Origin: Nitrospinaceae bacterium
Lineage (GTDB): Bacteria; Nitrospinota; Nitrospinia; Nitrospinales; Nitrospinaceae
Length of the DNA: 64,000 nt
Reading direction: 5' to 3'
Assembly: GCA_028278405.1 (NCBI GenBank)
Contig: JANQEK010000022.1
Coordinates: 118,548 to 182,547, forward strand
The notes beneath the pieces are model-generated. The model had not been told where the DNA came from, searched no databases, and saw only the letters and a list, made by a program, of their open reading frames with translations. Shown here one piece after another: positions 17,499-25,663 of this stretch; position 1 is the stretch's first letter, and each line of letters opens with the position of its first letter. The position numbers and the translations under genes were made by a program.

Positions 17499-18029
17499 AT
17501 GGAACATTGGTATATGCTGTCATTGGTAGGGCAAGACCGACCAGGTCTGGTGGCCCAGGTCAGCGCGGCTTTGTGCAAAGCCGGGTGCAATCTGGGAGAT
17601 TCTTCAATGGCGCGGTTGGGAGCAAATTTTACCATCATGGTCATGGTGCAATGGGACGGACCGGTCGAACGATTGAGAGAAATCGTCCATCCAATCAGCC
17701 AATCCCTTTCCCTCACCCCGCATATCGATGAACTTTCCGGCGGGATGGAGCATCATATCGAACCCGATGTGCGCATCAGTATATACGCTAAGGATAGACT
17801 GGGAATTGTGGAGGATGTAACCACAGCCCTAGCGGAGGCGGGGTTGAACATCCTGCATCTCGATTCAAATACCGACTCGGAAAAAGGATCGTCGAACAAA
17901 ACCTACTACCTGCACATCGAGGGCACTGTTTCCAAAGGACTGGATCCTCTGTACTCGGCTCTCGACCTCCTGACCTCGGAAAAGGACATGAACGCTCAAC
18001 TGATTCCCATCAACACGCAGATCCAATAA
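17499..18029 (+). CDS. GcvR-like protein with two ACT domains
   Basis: The open frame extends upstream, but the ATG at 17499 (MEHWYMLSLVGQDRPGLVA) starts exactly at the first ACT domain and has a purine-rich site (AGAGAGCG) before it; this gives 176 residues. The first ACT domain (about 5-80) has the DRPGLVAQVSAAL ligand loop, the second (about 90-170) DRLGIVEDVTTAL. Glycine-cleavage regulator GcvR and related proteins have this layout and bind small amino acids to control transcription factors. The regulated target is not visible nearby. Confidence 0.82.
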   Translation: MEHWYMLSLVGQDRPGLVAQVSAALCKAGCNLGDSSMARLGANFTIMVMVQWDGPVERLREIVHPISQSLSLTPHIDELSGGMEHHIEPDVRISIYAKDRLGIVEDVTTALAEAGLNILHLDSNTDSEKGSSNKTYYLHIEGTVSKGLDPLYSALDLLTSEKDMNAQLIPINTQIQ

Positions 18030-18037
18030 CCCGTCGT

Positions 18038-18403
18038 TCATCCGAACAGATACTGGATGCTGCTGCGGCTCACGCGGCTGTAATGGTCGCTCCTAGAACA
18101 ACGCACCAGAAAATAGCAATCCTCCGATTTCGTGTCGCACACAAATTCCAAGCTGAATTGATCATCGGCGCACTCCGGACATTTCTTCTTTTTAATCTCA
18201 TCCTGAATCTTCGGCCACAATTCCTCCATCGTTTGGGTATCGTTGGTGACAACGAAACGGTGGCCACAATGACCACAGATCGCATGAACGTCGCAGGGAG
18301 AATTCGGTGATTCACAACTGAGATTGGCCCCAAGGCGGGAGTTCAGGCATACCGGACAGGGAATTTTATCTATAACCGCTTCAATTTTTTCCAATGTGCT
18401 CAT
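18038..18403 (-). CDS. Cysteine-rich zinc-ribbon protein, unknown function
   Basis: 121 residues with Cys pairs CPVC (about 16), CGHCGHRF (about 43-50) and CPEC (about 75), plus further Cys (VCDTKSEDC, RCS). This suggests one or two zinc ribbons. There is no signal peptide or membrane segment. The gene ends 8 bases from the end of the ACT-domain gene (convergent). I do not recognise a family; it could be a small nucleic-acid or protein-binding factor. Confidence 0.65.
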   Translation of the reverse strand: MSTLEKIEAVIDKIPCPVCLNSRLGANLSCESPNSPCDVHAICGHCGHRFVVTNDTQTMEELWPKIQDEIKKKKCPECADDQFSLEFVCDTKSEDCYFLVRCSRSDHYSRVSRSSIQYLFG

Positions 18404-19150
18404 CGCACCTATCCTCCGAAAATATTCGTTAGTGATGAGTCGGAGGTGCCGTTCATTCCTAACTTTTTTCTTGAATTAATCCATCCTGGATCATAATCAA
18501 AAGGCCGCCCACAAATTCCAACCTCACTCCCCTGACTGTTACATGCCATGGCTTCAAGTTGATCTCCGCGGGACATGGAAGTCCAAGAATCAAGCCTTTC
18601 AAAGTCCAGTTTTTCAATATTTTTCTCGAGATTTGCACATTCTTGAAGCCGATAAGTACCGTTTTTGAAACAGGTTGACAATATCGTTACAATTATGGAT
18701 ACAGACCCTAAAAACTCCGATCCATCCCTGTCCTGAACAATGGTTCTGATATCGGATTGAAAAATAGTCGATTATTCTAAATCCGGAGCTGCGCAAAGGA
18801 ACCTCTCCATTCAATCGACCCACTTCATGACAATTTGTGTAACAATTTTTCTTAATTTTGTCACTCTAATGGGTTACATGCGGAAAAAACTCTTTATTGG
18901 CTTAAATTTAGCTCTATGTCTACCTGATAATATTTCAATGATTTACATTAAAACCTCCGCATTAAGTACCGTAAATCTAAAAGTTGGCCTGAATTTTGCT
19001 TCTAACAGTTCAAGCGAATTGCGAAAAAAGAGGAGTTTGGGCAGAAATCAGCCTTATACTATTGATATTCAATATATAAACAATTTTTTGTGTACGGGGA
19101 GGCGGATTCCGCGATCAAAGGGAACTCTGTAACTACTCGATTTATTTACT
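18404..19150. other. Long intergenic region before the minor-pilin operon
   Basis: About 747 bp. The right half (18790-19140) is AT-rich and holds a sigma54-like promoter. A 90-codon frame with a TTG start on the minus strand (18409-18681) has no clear ribosome site, no domain and no support beyond being open, so I do not call it. The + strand frame at 18827-19132 likewise lacks features. Confidence 0.5.
18985..19000 (+). promoter_or_regulatory. Sigma54-type promoter for the minor-pilin operon
   Basis: TGGC (18985-18988) and TTGCT (18996-19000) are separated by 7 bases, so the GG and GC dinucleotides sit exactly 12 bases apart as in the -24/-12 consensus; the G at the third spacer base also fits. 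Transcription would begin near 19011, some 140 bases before fimT. Pilin genes in many proteobacteria depend on sigma54 and PilR, which makes the match plausible. Confidence 0.5.
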
Positions 19151-19735
19151 ATGCAGCCCAAAATCACAATGAATAACGAGCGCGGTCTTACATTAATAGA
19201 AATGCTGACGACGTTGATCATCCTCTCCATCGTATCCGCCACGGCGGTACCGAATTTCACACTTTGGAGAAACAACTACCAACTCCGTTCGGAAACGGAG
19301 CATGTGCATTTGGATCTTCTGACATCGCGGTCGACGGCCATCAAGAATAACAACAATGTTGTGGTCACATTTAATCAAAGCGCTAATACGTATTCCATTT
19401 TAAACGACACCAACAACAATGGATCGGCCGACACCGGAGAAACAGAGACTACCAGACACTTGCAAAATGAAGTTCAGTTTGGCTTTGCCGGTCCTTCAAT
19501 AAAAGATATGGATGGTACGACTGTCACAGAATCCGTCAAAATGGGACCCTCGGACGTAATCACATTTACTCCCGATGGACAGGCTGATTTAAGCGGGGTA
19601 CTTTTTTTAATTCATAAAAATCACCTTGCAGAAGGTGATAACGGACGCTTGCGGGGAATTAATGTTATTCAGGCCACCGGAACGGCGGAACTATGGGAAT
19701 ACGCTCCCGGAGTAACTCCAATTCCTTGGTATTAA
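19151..19735 (+). CDS. fimT: Minor pilin, FimT/GspH type
   Basis: 194 residues. The prepilin peptidase site is ERG/LTLIEMLTTLIIL with Glu at +5, preceded by a short leader; either ATG at 19151 or 19169 could start it. The globular part has the GspH/FimT pattern (a long helix, then strands ending in ITFTPDGQADLSGVLFL). It opens a four-gene minor-pilin operon. FimT-type proteins belong to the tip-initiating complex of type IV pili, and some bind DNA during natural uptake. Confidence 0.87.
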   Translation: MQPKITMNNERGLTLIEMLTTLIILSIVSATAVPNFTLWRNNYQLRSETEHVHLDLLTSRSTAIKNNNNVVVTFNQSANTYSILNDTNNNGSADTGETETTRHLQNEVQFGFAGPSIKDMDGTTVTESVKMGPSDVITFTPDGQADLSGVLFLIHKNHLAEGDNGRLRGINVIQATGTAELWEYAPGVTPIPWY

Positions 19736-19752
19736 AAACGGGTGAAAAAATT

Positions 19753-20328
19753 ATGAAATCTTTAAATTCAATAAAAATGCAAGGGCAATCCCAGTCAGGG
19801 TTCACATTCCTTGAGGTGCTGATCGCAATTTCGGTTTTATCTTTCGGTATCCTGGGTCTGCTGACGACATCGCACACGGTAAGTGTCAATCAGCGAAGTG
19901 CAGATCAAGTTACGGAAGCCACAATGATGGCAACCGATGAACTGGAAGAAATAAAACGGCTTGCCACCAATGAACCATTAGGAGGTATCTATGGATTCAA
20001 GTACCTGGTGGACACTTCAGCCACCGGCTATTTGAATTCCACAGATTTTGCCAGTGCGCCCAATGACTTTACCCGTGTCAAGACTAATCAATACCATGCG
20101 ACGGACCATCCGGACATTACACCGGGTTTTACCAGAATTACGACCCTCAGGGTTCATCCGTTTGATGATGGAACCGTTACTGCGATGGAGAATTTTGCGA
20201 CCACTTCGGCCCAAGACCAAATCCATATGGTCGAGGCTATCGTAAACGTAACGTGGAACGATCATGACGGTCGCACAAGAAATGTAGAACTTTCGACAGT
20301 GTTACAGAGGAGACAATTTATCCAATGA
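19753..20328 (+). CDS. pilV: Minor pilin, PilV type
   Basis: The ATG at 19753 gives a 191-residue protein with a short leader and the site QSG/FTFLEVLIAISVLSFGILGL, Glu at +5; the frame extends 60 bases upstream into fimT, without need. The helix is followed by DQVTEATMMATDELEEIKRLA, a pattern common to PilV/PulJ-like minor pilins. Its stop overlaps the pilX start by 4 bases (ATGA), so translation is coupled. Confidence 0.85.
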   Translation: MKSLNSIKMQGQSQSGFTFLEVLIAISVLSFGILGLLTTSHTVSVNQRSADQVTEATMMATDELEEIKRLATNEPLGGIYGFKYLVDTSATGYLNSTDFASAPNDFTRVKTNQYHATDHPDITPGFTRITTLRVHPFDDGTVTAMENFATTSAQDQIHMVEAIVNVTWNDHDGRTRNVELSTVLQRRQFIQ

Positions 20329-22244
20329 AGAATATAAAAAGAAGTTTCTCACAGACTAATGATATTGAATTGCGCCGGGACAACGGAGAACAGGGTAGCA
20401 CCCTCGTTGTCGTACTGGTTATGATGGCTACCATGTTTGCCATTGCCGTAGGAGCAATCAATCTCACCCAATTGAACGTATCCTCCTCTGGCGCGCACAA
20501 AAAGGGAAAACAGGCTTTTTACGCTGCTGAAGTCGCCCTGGACCTGGGAGTTAACGACATCGTTCAGGAATTTGAAGACTTCAGTATATACACTACCTCT
20601 GCAGCTAAAGGAGGGAACCCCGGCATATCCGATACCTACAAGGATTATGACATCTATTACAATATAACCAATCCTCTGGACCGATATCTGTATAGAACGT
20701 CTGTGGGTAATGGAACCATTTTTCACTACGCCTATACATTTGACATTGAAGCCAGTTCCACTTCTCAGGTCGACCATTCAAAAGAAACCTTGAATGAAAC
20801 CATCCGGATTCTGGAAACTCCGCTGGTTCAATATTTTGCTTTCTACGCAGGCCAGGGGGATATTGCCGATCTCGAACTGTATCCGGGCGCAGACATGATG
20901 ATCTGGGGACGGATGCACGCCAACCGGCACATGTATATGACCTCCAGGAGTACTTCCAGAGATATTACTGTCAGAAACTTTGATCTCGCCGGTCAGTTTT
21001 CCCCGCATTTTTTGACCATGGGCGGAGAATTCAGAGGCGACCAGAAGCATAACACTTCTACCTGGCCGCAAACTGGCGTGTTTGTACGAATTAACAACAC
21101 ACAGACCACCAATCCGACATCTGCCGAGTTTCTGGAAGTGCCTTTACTCGTGGATGCGGGTAATGAAGCTACTGTAGAAAGCGATTTTAACGATTTCTTG
21201 CTCATCAATGAAAAATCCTATCAGGCGCCTGACCAAACGCAATTCTGGAGAGGCGGTTTTTATGAAGGCAAAGCGGAAAATCCGGAAAATCCCCGGATCG
21301 ACGCTATGAAAATCGTCGGTTCAGGAGCCGGATTAGAAGTCTGGGTTTCGCGCCCTGCCTACACCGAAGTTACTGGACAGATCTTGGCCGGAACACTTCC
21401 TAACGGCGGCGGTACCATGACGGATCCTCCGATCCGGGAAGTCACTGCGGATGATCCAGATGGACCCGGACCGCTACCTGCTGGATCTAATGGAGACGGA
21501 ATCAACGCTCTCTACGATCGACGGGAAGCCAAATGGGTGGATTTCACGGAAATCGACCTGAACCATCTGGGAACCTGGTACAGAGATTACCTGGACAGCG
21601 AAGGTCTCGACTGGGCGGGTGATGGCATGTTGATTTATGTATCGCGCTCTCCCCTGCAGACACCGTCTGCGGCCTGGGACAATAATGGCAGCGAACTGCA
21701 AGCCATCCGCCTGAGAGAAATCGGAGCGTCGACGGACAGAGTTCATGTCAATACGACAGTCGCTTCGGACAATCCCGTCTATATTATGGGTGATTTCAAT
21801 ACGGACCAACAGGTGGGTGTGGCCATAGTGAGCGATGCCACAAATATTTTGTCCAATAACTTTAATACCAAGGGCACAGCGGGTAATCCTCCGCCTGCTG
21901 CCAACACCACGATTAATGCCGCATTTTTCTCGGGTGTCAATGTCAATACTGAGAACGGCGGGAACGGCCCCAGCGGCGAACGTATTGGAGGCGGTTTGCA
22001 TAACTATTCCCGGCTCCATGAAAACTGGGGTAATCCCAATACGCTTACGATCAACGGCAGTTTTATCGCCTTGTGGTTGAGCACTCAGGCGACCGGACAA
22101 TGGTGCCATTGGACACCAAAAGGCTGTTACCTGCGACCCACCCGTAATTATGGATGGGACGTTAACTTCGAGAATCCGACCTATTGGCCTCCGTTTATTC
22201 CCTCTATATTCAGTGTAGAGCGGGTAGGTTTTCTTGAAGGATAA
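20325..22244 (+). CDS. pilX: Very large PilX-type minor pilin
   Basis: 639 residues, against about 170-200 for ordinary PilX. The leader ends at EQG/STLVVVLVMMATMFAIAVGA; like many PilX proteins it lacks the +5 Glu (Val here). The conserved post-helix segment KKGKQAFYAAEVALDLGVNDIVQ follows. The remaining ~550 residues are a long, Asn/Gly/Thr-rich, acidic surface region with only a few Cys (WCHWTPKGCYL near the C-terminus could form a disulfide). It lies in the pilin operon between pilV and pilW types. PilX-like proteins help tip assembly and cell contact; the extra mass suggests an exposed tip domain. Confidence 0.8.
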   Translation: MKNIKRSFSQTNDIELRRDNGEQGSTLVVVLVMMATMFAIAVGAINLTQLNVSSSGAHKKGKQAFYAAEVALDLGVNDIVQEFEDFSIYTTSAAKGGNPGISDTYKDYDIYYNITNPLDRYLYRTSVGNGTIFHYAYTFDIEASSTSQVDHSKETLNETIRILETPLVQYFAFYAGQGDIADLELYPGADMMIWGRMHANRHMYMTSRSTSRDITVRNFDLAGQFSPHFLTMGGEFRGDQKHNTSTWPQTGVFVRINNTQTTNPTSAEFLEVPLLVDAGNEATVESDFNDFLLINEKSYQAPDQTQFWRGGFYEGKAENPENPRIDAMKIVGSGAGLEVWVSRPAYTEVTGQILAGTLPNGGGTMTDPPIREVTADDPDGPGPLPAGSNGDGINALYDRREAKWVDFTEIDLNHLGTWYRDYLDSEGLDWAGDGMLIYVSRSPLQTPSAAWDNNGSELQAIRLREIGASTDRVHVNTTVASDNPVYIMGDFNTDQQVGVAIVSDATNILSNNFNTKGTAGNPPPAANTTINAAFFSGVNVNTENGGNGPSGERIGGGLHNYSRLHENWGNPNTLTINGSFIALWLSTQATGQWCHWTPKGCYLRPTRNYGWDVNFENPTYWPPFIPSIFSVERVGFLEG

Positions 22245-22278
22245 GATTTATAGAACACTTTACTTTAATTAACCATAA

Positions 22279-24207
22279 ATGAATAAGAGAATGGTCATGT
22301 CAAACATAAATTTTGCAGAACGAATTAGAAAAAATCAGGCTGGGTTCACCTTCATTGAATTGCTGATTGCAACGGTCATGTCCCTGGTAATTCTGGGGTT
22401 GCTGGCTCAAGTGTTTCGATCGCAACAGAAGGAATTTGGCCAGCAGAGCGGACTCAACACCATGCAGGCTAATGGCCGGGCGGCGACTGAATTTATCGCA
22501 CGTTCCGTGCAAAATGCCGGTTTCAATGTTAGCCGCGGCACTCGCTTTCTTGCTGCATCGGACCATTATCTTACGGCAGTTTATGACGCCAATAACGACG
22601 ATGTCATCACGAACGACGAGGTCATCACCTATACCCTCGCCAACACCTGGAGTGGCACAGCTAGCGAGAACTATTCCTTTGTGGCACGTTTTGATGTCGA
22701 CGGCGACGGCATAGTTGAAGGTACCGAAAATCCGACTGTGAACGTGGGCATGACCACGTCGGCAGGGCCTCCGTTCAATCTGTATAAAGTGATTCCCAGT
22801 GCCGACGGCACCTCTATCGAGCGGAGTCTGGTTGCAAGAAACATCGATAATATGCGAATCAGATACTATGACCGCAACGGCCGGCTTTTGCCGACGGCGA
22901 TCGATACCTCCAGTCCTCCGGACGGAACCCGGGATACTCCCTTCGATGCGGATAATGACGGTGTGCCTGATGTCGGAGGAAACTGGACCTATGATATTCC
23001 GGCGAATGAATTGAATGATATTCGAAAAGTTGAAATCGAAATATTGGCACGGTCACGCAAATCCAGTCCCCGGGAAACCATCTACTCAGGAAGTTACCCG
23101 CTGGGAACCCTGGCCGCTGTAACATCGGGAAGCACATCTTACAGCGATATGCACATGAGGGAAACCTTCACGGCTGAAATGTCACCGAGAAACCTGGTTC
23201 TGGCCCCCTGGGGAAGCATTGATATAAGAGCCACTCCGGCTGTAGTGGCCTGCCCCACCACGGATGCAGCGATTGTCGCTACTCTGCTGGATGCGAATGG
23301 TGATGCGGTTGGCAGTACAAACCTTAATTTTACTGCAACCGGTACCGGCATTTCAGTGGCTCCATCTACCGATCTGACGGATTCCTTTGGTGAAGGTGTT
23401 ACAACTGTAACGTACAACTATACGCAGCCGTACATCACCTCCACGATTTCAGCCAGTGCAACGGTTACTGACGTCAATGGGGATGATCAACCTGTTTTCA
23501 GTGCTGCGCCGGTGAGTTTTTCCTATGGCACTCAAGGTGGGTTTGTCGATAGATTCGATGGTTTGCAGCTGCAACCGTGGAATCCGCTGGGAGGTGTCAA
23601 CAATTTTGAAACTCCTCCCGGTGAAGAGTATTTCAGATCGGAGCTTGTTGGAGCCGGAAACTTCGTGGGCAGTATCAATGGATGTGGCTCCTGGGAGGAC
23701 TATTCAGTCCAGGCCAATCTGAAACAGGAAGCGTCAACCGTCTGGCAGGACGATCAGTTCATGGGTCTTATCTTAAGGCAGGCGGACGCCGCCAATTATT
23801 ACTGGATCAGCGTTGTCAATCCTCCGGGTCTTAACAACGAGAGACTGGAAATCGGCAAAACCATTGCGGGTGGGCCTACGGTCTTGCGTTCCAAGAATTT
23901 GTCTCACGAGGATATTCTTGATGATACGATACCAGATCCTTACCAGTTTGAAATCGACGCCACGTATACGATTAAAGCTCAGATCGTGGGTGACGATATT
24001 CGGGTCAAGTTCTGGAAACCGGCAGACCCGAATAATCCCAATGCGGATGAACCCACGAAATGGTCCTTACCGGATGTCGATGATACGGTTAATGTAGAAC
24101 TTCCTGTAACGGACCCTGACATTAACAATGGTAGTTTCGGGCTGGGAGCCACGGATAATATCTTCCAGTTTGACGATGTTAAAGTGACCAATCCGTCAGC
24201 AATTTAA
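22279..24207 (+). CDS. pilW: Very large PilW-type minor pilin with Ig-like and lectin-like C-terminal domains
   Basis: 642 residues, about twice the usual PilW. The prepilin site is QAG/FTFIELLIATVMSLVILGLLAQVF with Glu at +5, followed by the PilW pattern QSGLNTMQANGRAATEFIARSVQNAGFN. Residues up to about 300 are PilW-like, including a short Asp-rich segment (DVDGDGIVEG) able to bind calcium. About 305-415 look like an invasin-type Ig-like domain (VACPTTDAAIVATLLDANGDAV). About 425-642 resemble a concanavalin-like lectin/LamG-type beta-sandwich (WEDYSVQANLK, NYYWISVVN, NGSFGLGATDN). This suggests a glycan-binding tip adhesin built on a minor pilin. Confidence 0.8.
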   Translation: MNKRMVMSNINFAERIRKNQAGFTFIELLIATVMSLVILGLLAQVFRSQQKEFGQQSGLNTMQANGRAATEFIARSVQNAGFNVSRGTRFLAASDHYLTAVYDANNDDVITNDEVITYTLANTWSGTASENYSFVARFDVDGDGIVEGTENPTVNVGMTTSAGPPFNLYKVIPSADGTSIERSLVARNIDNMRIRYYDRNGRLLPTAIDTSSPPDGTRDTPFDADNDGVPDVGGNWTYDIPANELNDIRKVEIEILARSRKSSPRETIYSGSYPLGTLAAVTSGSTSYSDMHMRETFTAEMSPRNLVLAPWGSIDIRATPAVVACPTTDAAIVATLLDANGDAVGSTNLNFTATGTGISVAPSTDLTDSFGEGVTTVTYNYTQPYITSTISASATVTDVNGDDQPVFSAAPVSFSYGTQGGFVDRFDGLQLQPWNPLGGVNNFETPPGEEYFRSELVGAGNFVGSINGCGSWEDYSVQANLKQEASTVWQDDQFMGLILRQADAANYYWISVVNPPGLNNERLEIGKTIAGGPTVLRSKNLSHEDILDDTIPDPYQFEIDATYTIKAQIVGDDIRVKFWKPADPNNPNADEPTKWSLPDVDDTVNVELPVTDPDINNGSFGLGATDNIFQFDDVKVTNPSAI

Positions 24208-24248
24208 ATTCGCTGCTCGGATTTATTGGAGATAGATTACAAACACAC

Positions 24249-24298
24249 CCCGGTCCAAAAAAAGGACATGGCCTTCAGGGCCGTAGTCCCGGACCGGG
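24249..24298 (+). ncRNA. Structured RNA element of unknown class downstream of the pilin operon
   Basis: CCCGGTCC (24249-24256) pairs with GGACCGGG (24291-24298). Inside lie an A-run, a GGAC/GTCC stem (24264-24267 with 24286-24289) and a GGCC/GGCC stem (24270-24273 with 24279-24282) closed by a 5-base loop. The fold is compact and is followed 25 bases later by a strong intrinsic terminator, so it may be a small RNA or a structured 3' UTR. I cannot match it to c-di-GMP, cobalamin, fluoride or other riboswitch consensus. Confidence 0.45.
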
Positions 24299-24323
24299 TA
24301 AGGTTTTCTCCCTTTCAAAATGT

Positions 24324-24355
24324 AAAGGCAACCTCAAATGAGGTTGCCTTTTTTT
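24324..24355 (+). terminator. Strong intrinsic terminator after the pilin operon
   Basis: AAAGGCAACCTC (24324-24335) pairs with GAGGTTGCCTTT (24340-24351) across an AAAT loop, a perfect 12-pair stem followed by a T-run to 24355. It would end the fimT-pilW transcript or a short RNA covering 24249-24355. Confidence 0.9.
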
Positions 24356-24416
24356 GTTTCGACGGGAAAACATGTCATCCTCAATCTCACTGAAATAACA
24401 AAGGTTAGCTTAGCTC

Positions 24417-24425
24417 TGGTATAAT
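24417..24425 (+). promoter_or_regulatory. Extended -10 promoter before the HAD phosphatase gene
   Basis: TGGTATAAT is an exact extended -10 element, 38 bases before the ATG at 24463. No good -35 is visible, as is usual for this promoter type. Confidence 0.5.
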
Positions 24426-24462
24426 CGAAATCGGTCCTTCCATCAACCGAGGTTTCCCCATA

Positions 24463-25077
24463 ATGAACCCATCTTCAATACAATCCGCCGCACCGCGCGA
24501 AGGCCTGAAGTGGGTCAAAATCAAGCGCTTTCTCAGCCTGCCCTTTTCTCCTGAAAGTCTGAAGACTTATAAAGCCGTTAAACGGTTTGAGGAAGTTCCC
24601 ATCGAGGTTTTGGCTGCAGACGGCATAAAAGGAGTTCTGTTGGACGCTGACGGCACGCTGGGGCCCCATCACAGCCGGGTATTTTCCGATTCGGTAAGGA
24701 ACCATATTGAAAAAATGACAGCTCATGGACTGCGTGTGGCCATCTACACCAATGCCCAGGAAGACCGGTTCGGGGCATTTAACGGCGTTGCCATCGTCAC
24801 CGATGTTCCACCCAAACCCGACCCGCGCGGCTTCGCAATTGCCATGAAAAAATACCTGCAACTGGACGACCCGGCAGAGGTGTGCATGATCGGGGACAAC
24901 TACGTCACCGACGGCGGAGCCATCGATGCCGGCATGCGTTTCATCTATGTCCATCCCCTGCCCGGTCCGGAAAATCCCTTTCACCGGCTTACCCGCTGCA
25001 TCGCCTACTTATTTGCGCGGCTTTATTCCTCAAAAAGCTTCCGCCCCGTCAGAGGTAAGGATACCCTTGACTTATAG
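24463..25077 (+). CDS. YqeG-family HAD phosphatase
   Basis: 204 residues. The HAD nucleophile motif is VLLDADGTLGPHH (about residues 58-70), motif II is IYTNAQ, and the C-terminal motif is CMIGDNYVTDGGAIDAG; together with the PKPDPRGF segment this matches the YqeG family of class IIIA HAD phosphatases. Bacterial YqeG-type and the mitochondrial PGP-phosphatase relatives act on phospholipid or nucleotide phosphates; the true substrate is uncertain. It has its own promoter and precedes the copper-type operon by 50 bases. Confidence 0.85.
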   Translation: MNPSSIQSAAPREGLKWVKIKRFLSLPFSPESLKTYKAVKRFEEVPIEVLAADGIKGVLLDADGTLGPHHSRVFSDSVRNHIEKMTAHGLRVAIYTNAQEDRFGAFNGVAIVTDVPPKPDPRGFAIAMKKYLQLDDPAEVCMIGDNYVTDGGAIDAGMRFIYVHPLPGPENPFHRLTRCIAYLFARLYSSKSFRPVRGKDTLDL

Positions 25078-25126
25078 ACGCAAAAATGGGTATAAAGAGG
25101 TATCTATCATTTAAAATCGGTTATCT

Positions 25127-25537
25127 ATGAAGCGGTATTGGATCATTTTGTTAGGTGCGGGTTTATTGGGATTCTTTGCGATCCCCGGCAATGCTGCAGC
25201 ACACACGTCGCATATGGGCGTTCATGCCAAATCCCCCTTCGATGCACCCAAAGTGAAGAAATCGCTTCATTGTCTGCTTCTAAAGCATCATCATGCCGCA
25301 CTCCCGGTCTGCCCTCACACCCAGCATGGCCGGAGCATGGAAACCCAATTCAAAGCGGATTGCGGCGATTCTCCCAGCGGCGCCCCGGTCCAGATTCAGT
25401 GGTCCAAAATGCTGATGCTTTTCCCGACTGGCGGAGAAGCTGCATCAACCGAAACAAGAAATTTTTCAGCACCAAAACAGTTTCGCCTGCTTTCTCCTTT
25501 TGCGAACCTCCTGGAAAAACCCCCTCAACACGCCTGA
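25127..25537 (+). CDS. Secreted His/Cys-rich protein, probable metal binding
   Basis: 136 residues with a clear signal peptide (MKRYWIILLGAGLLGFFAIPGNAAA). The mature N-terminal half is rich in His and Met (AHTSHMGVHA, LKHHHAALPVCPHTQHGR) with three Cys (in HCLLLK, PVCPH, DCGDS). This composition is common in periplasmic copper-binding proteins. The following genes encode an outer-membrane channel with a CCAHCGG segment, a monohaem cytochrome and a TlpA-type thioredoxin, which supports metal or thiol handling. No named family is recognised. Confidence 0.6.
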   Translation: MKRYWIILLGAGLLGFFAIPGNAAAHTSHMGVHAKSPFDAPKVKKSLHCLLLKHHHAALPVCPHTQHGRSMETQFKADCGDSPSGAPVQIQWSKMLMLFPTGGEAASTETRNFSAPKQFRLLSPFANLLEKPPQHA

Positions 25538-25663
25538 TTCATCCTTTTTGATTTTCAACTCCTGAAAAACCGCCAATCGCGTTGTGTACTGAAAGTTTTT
25601 ACACGCTAATAAACCGGCGCCTTCAGGACAATTCTTTTTTCACAATTTATAGGAATCAGGCAA

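Noticed and set aside
18409..18681. 90-codon frame on the minus strand
   Set aside because: TTG start, no ribosome site, no recognisable feature, composition like the surrounding non-coding DNA.
18827..19132. 101-codon frame on the + strand before the pilin operon
   Set aside because: It covers the sigma54-like promoter, has no ribosome site and reads as AT-rich random sequence.
24249..24298. c-di-GMP (GEMM) riboswitch next to pilin genes
   Set aside because: The GNRA loop, receptor and conserved A-rich joints are missing, and the element lies downstream, not upstream, of the pilin genes.
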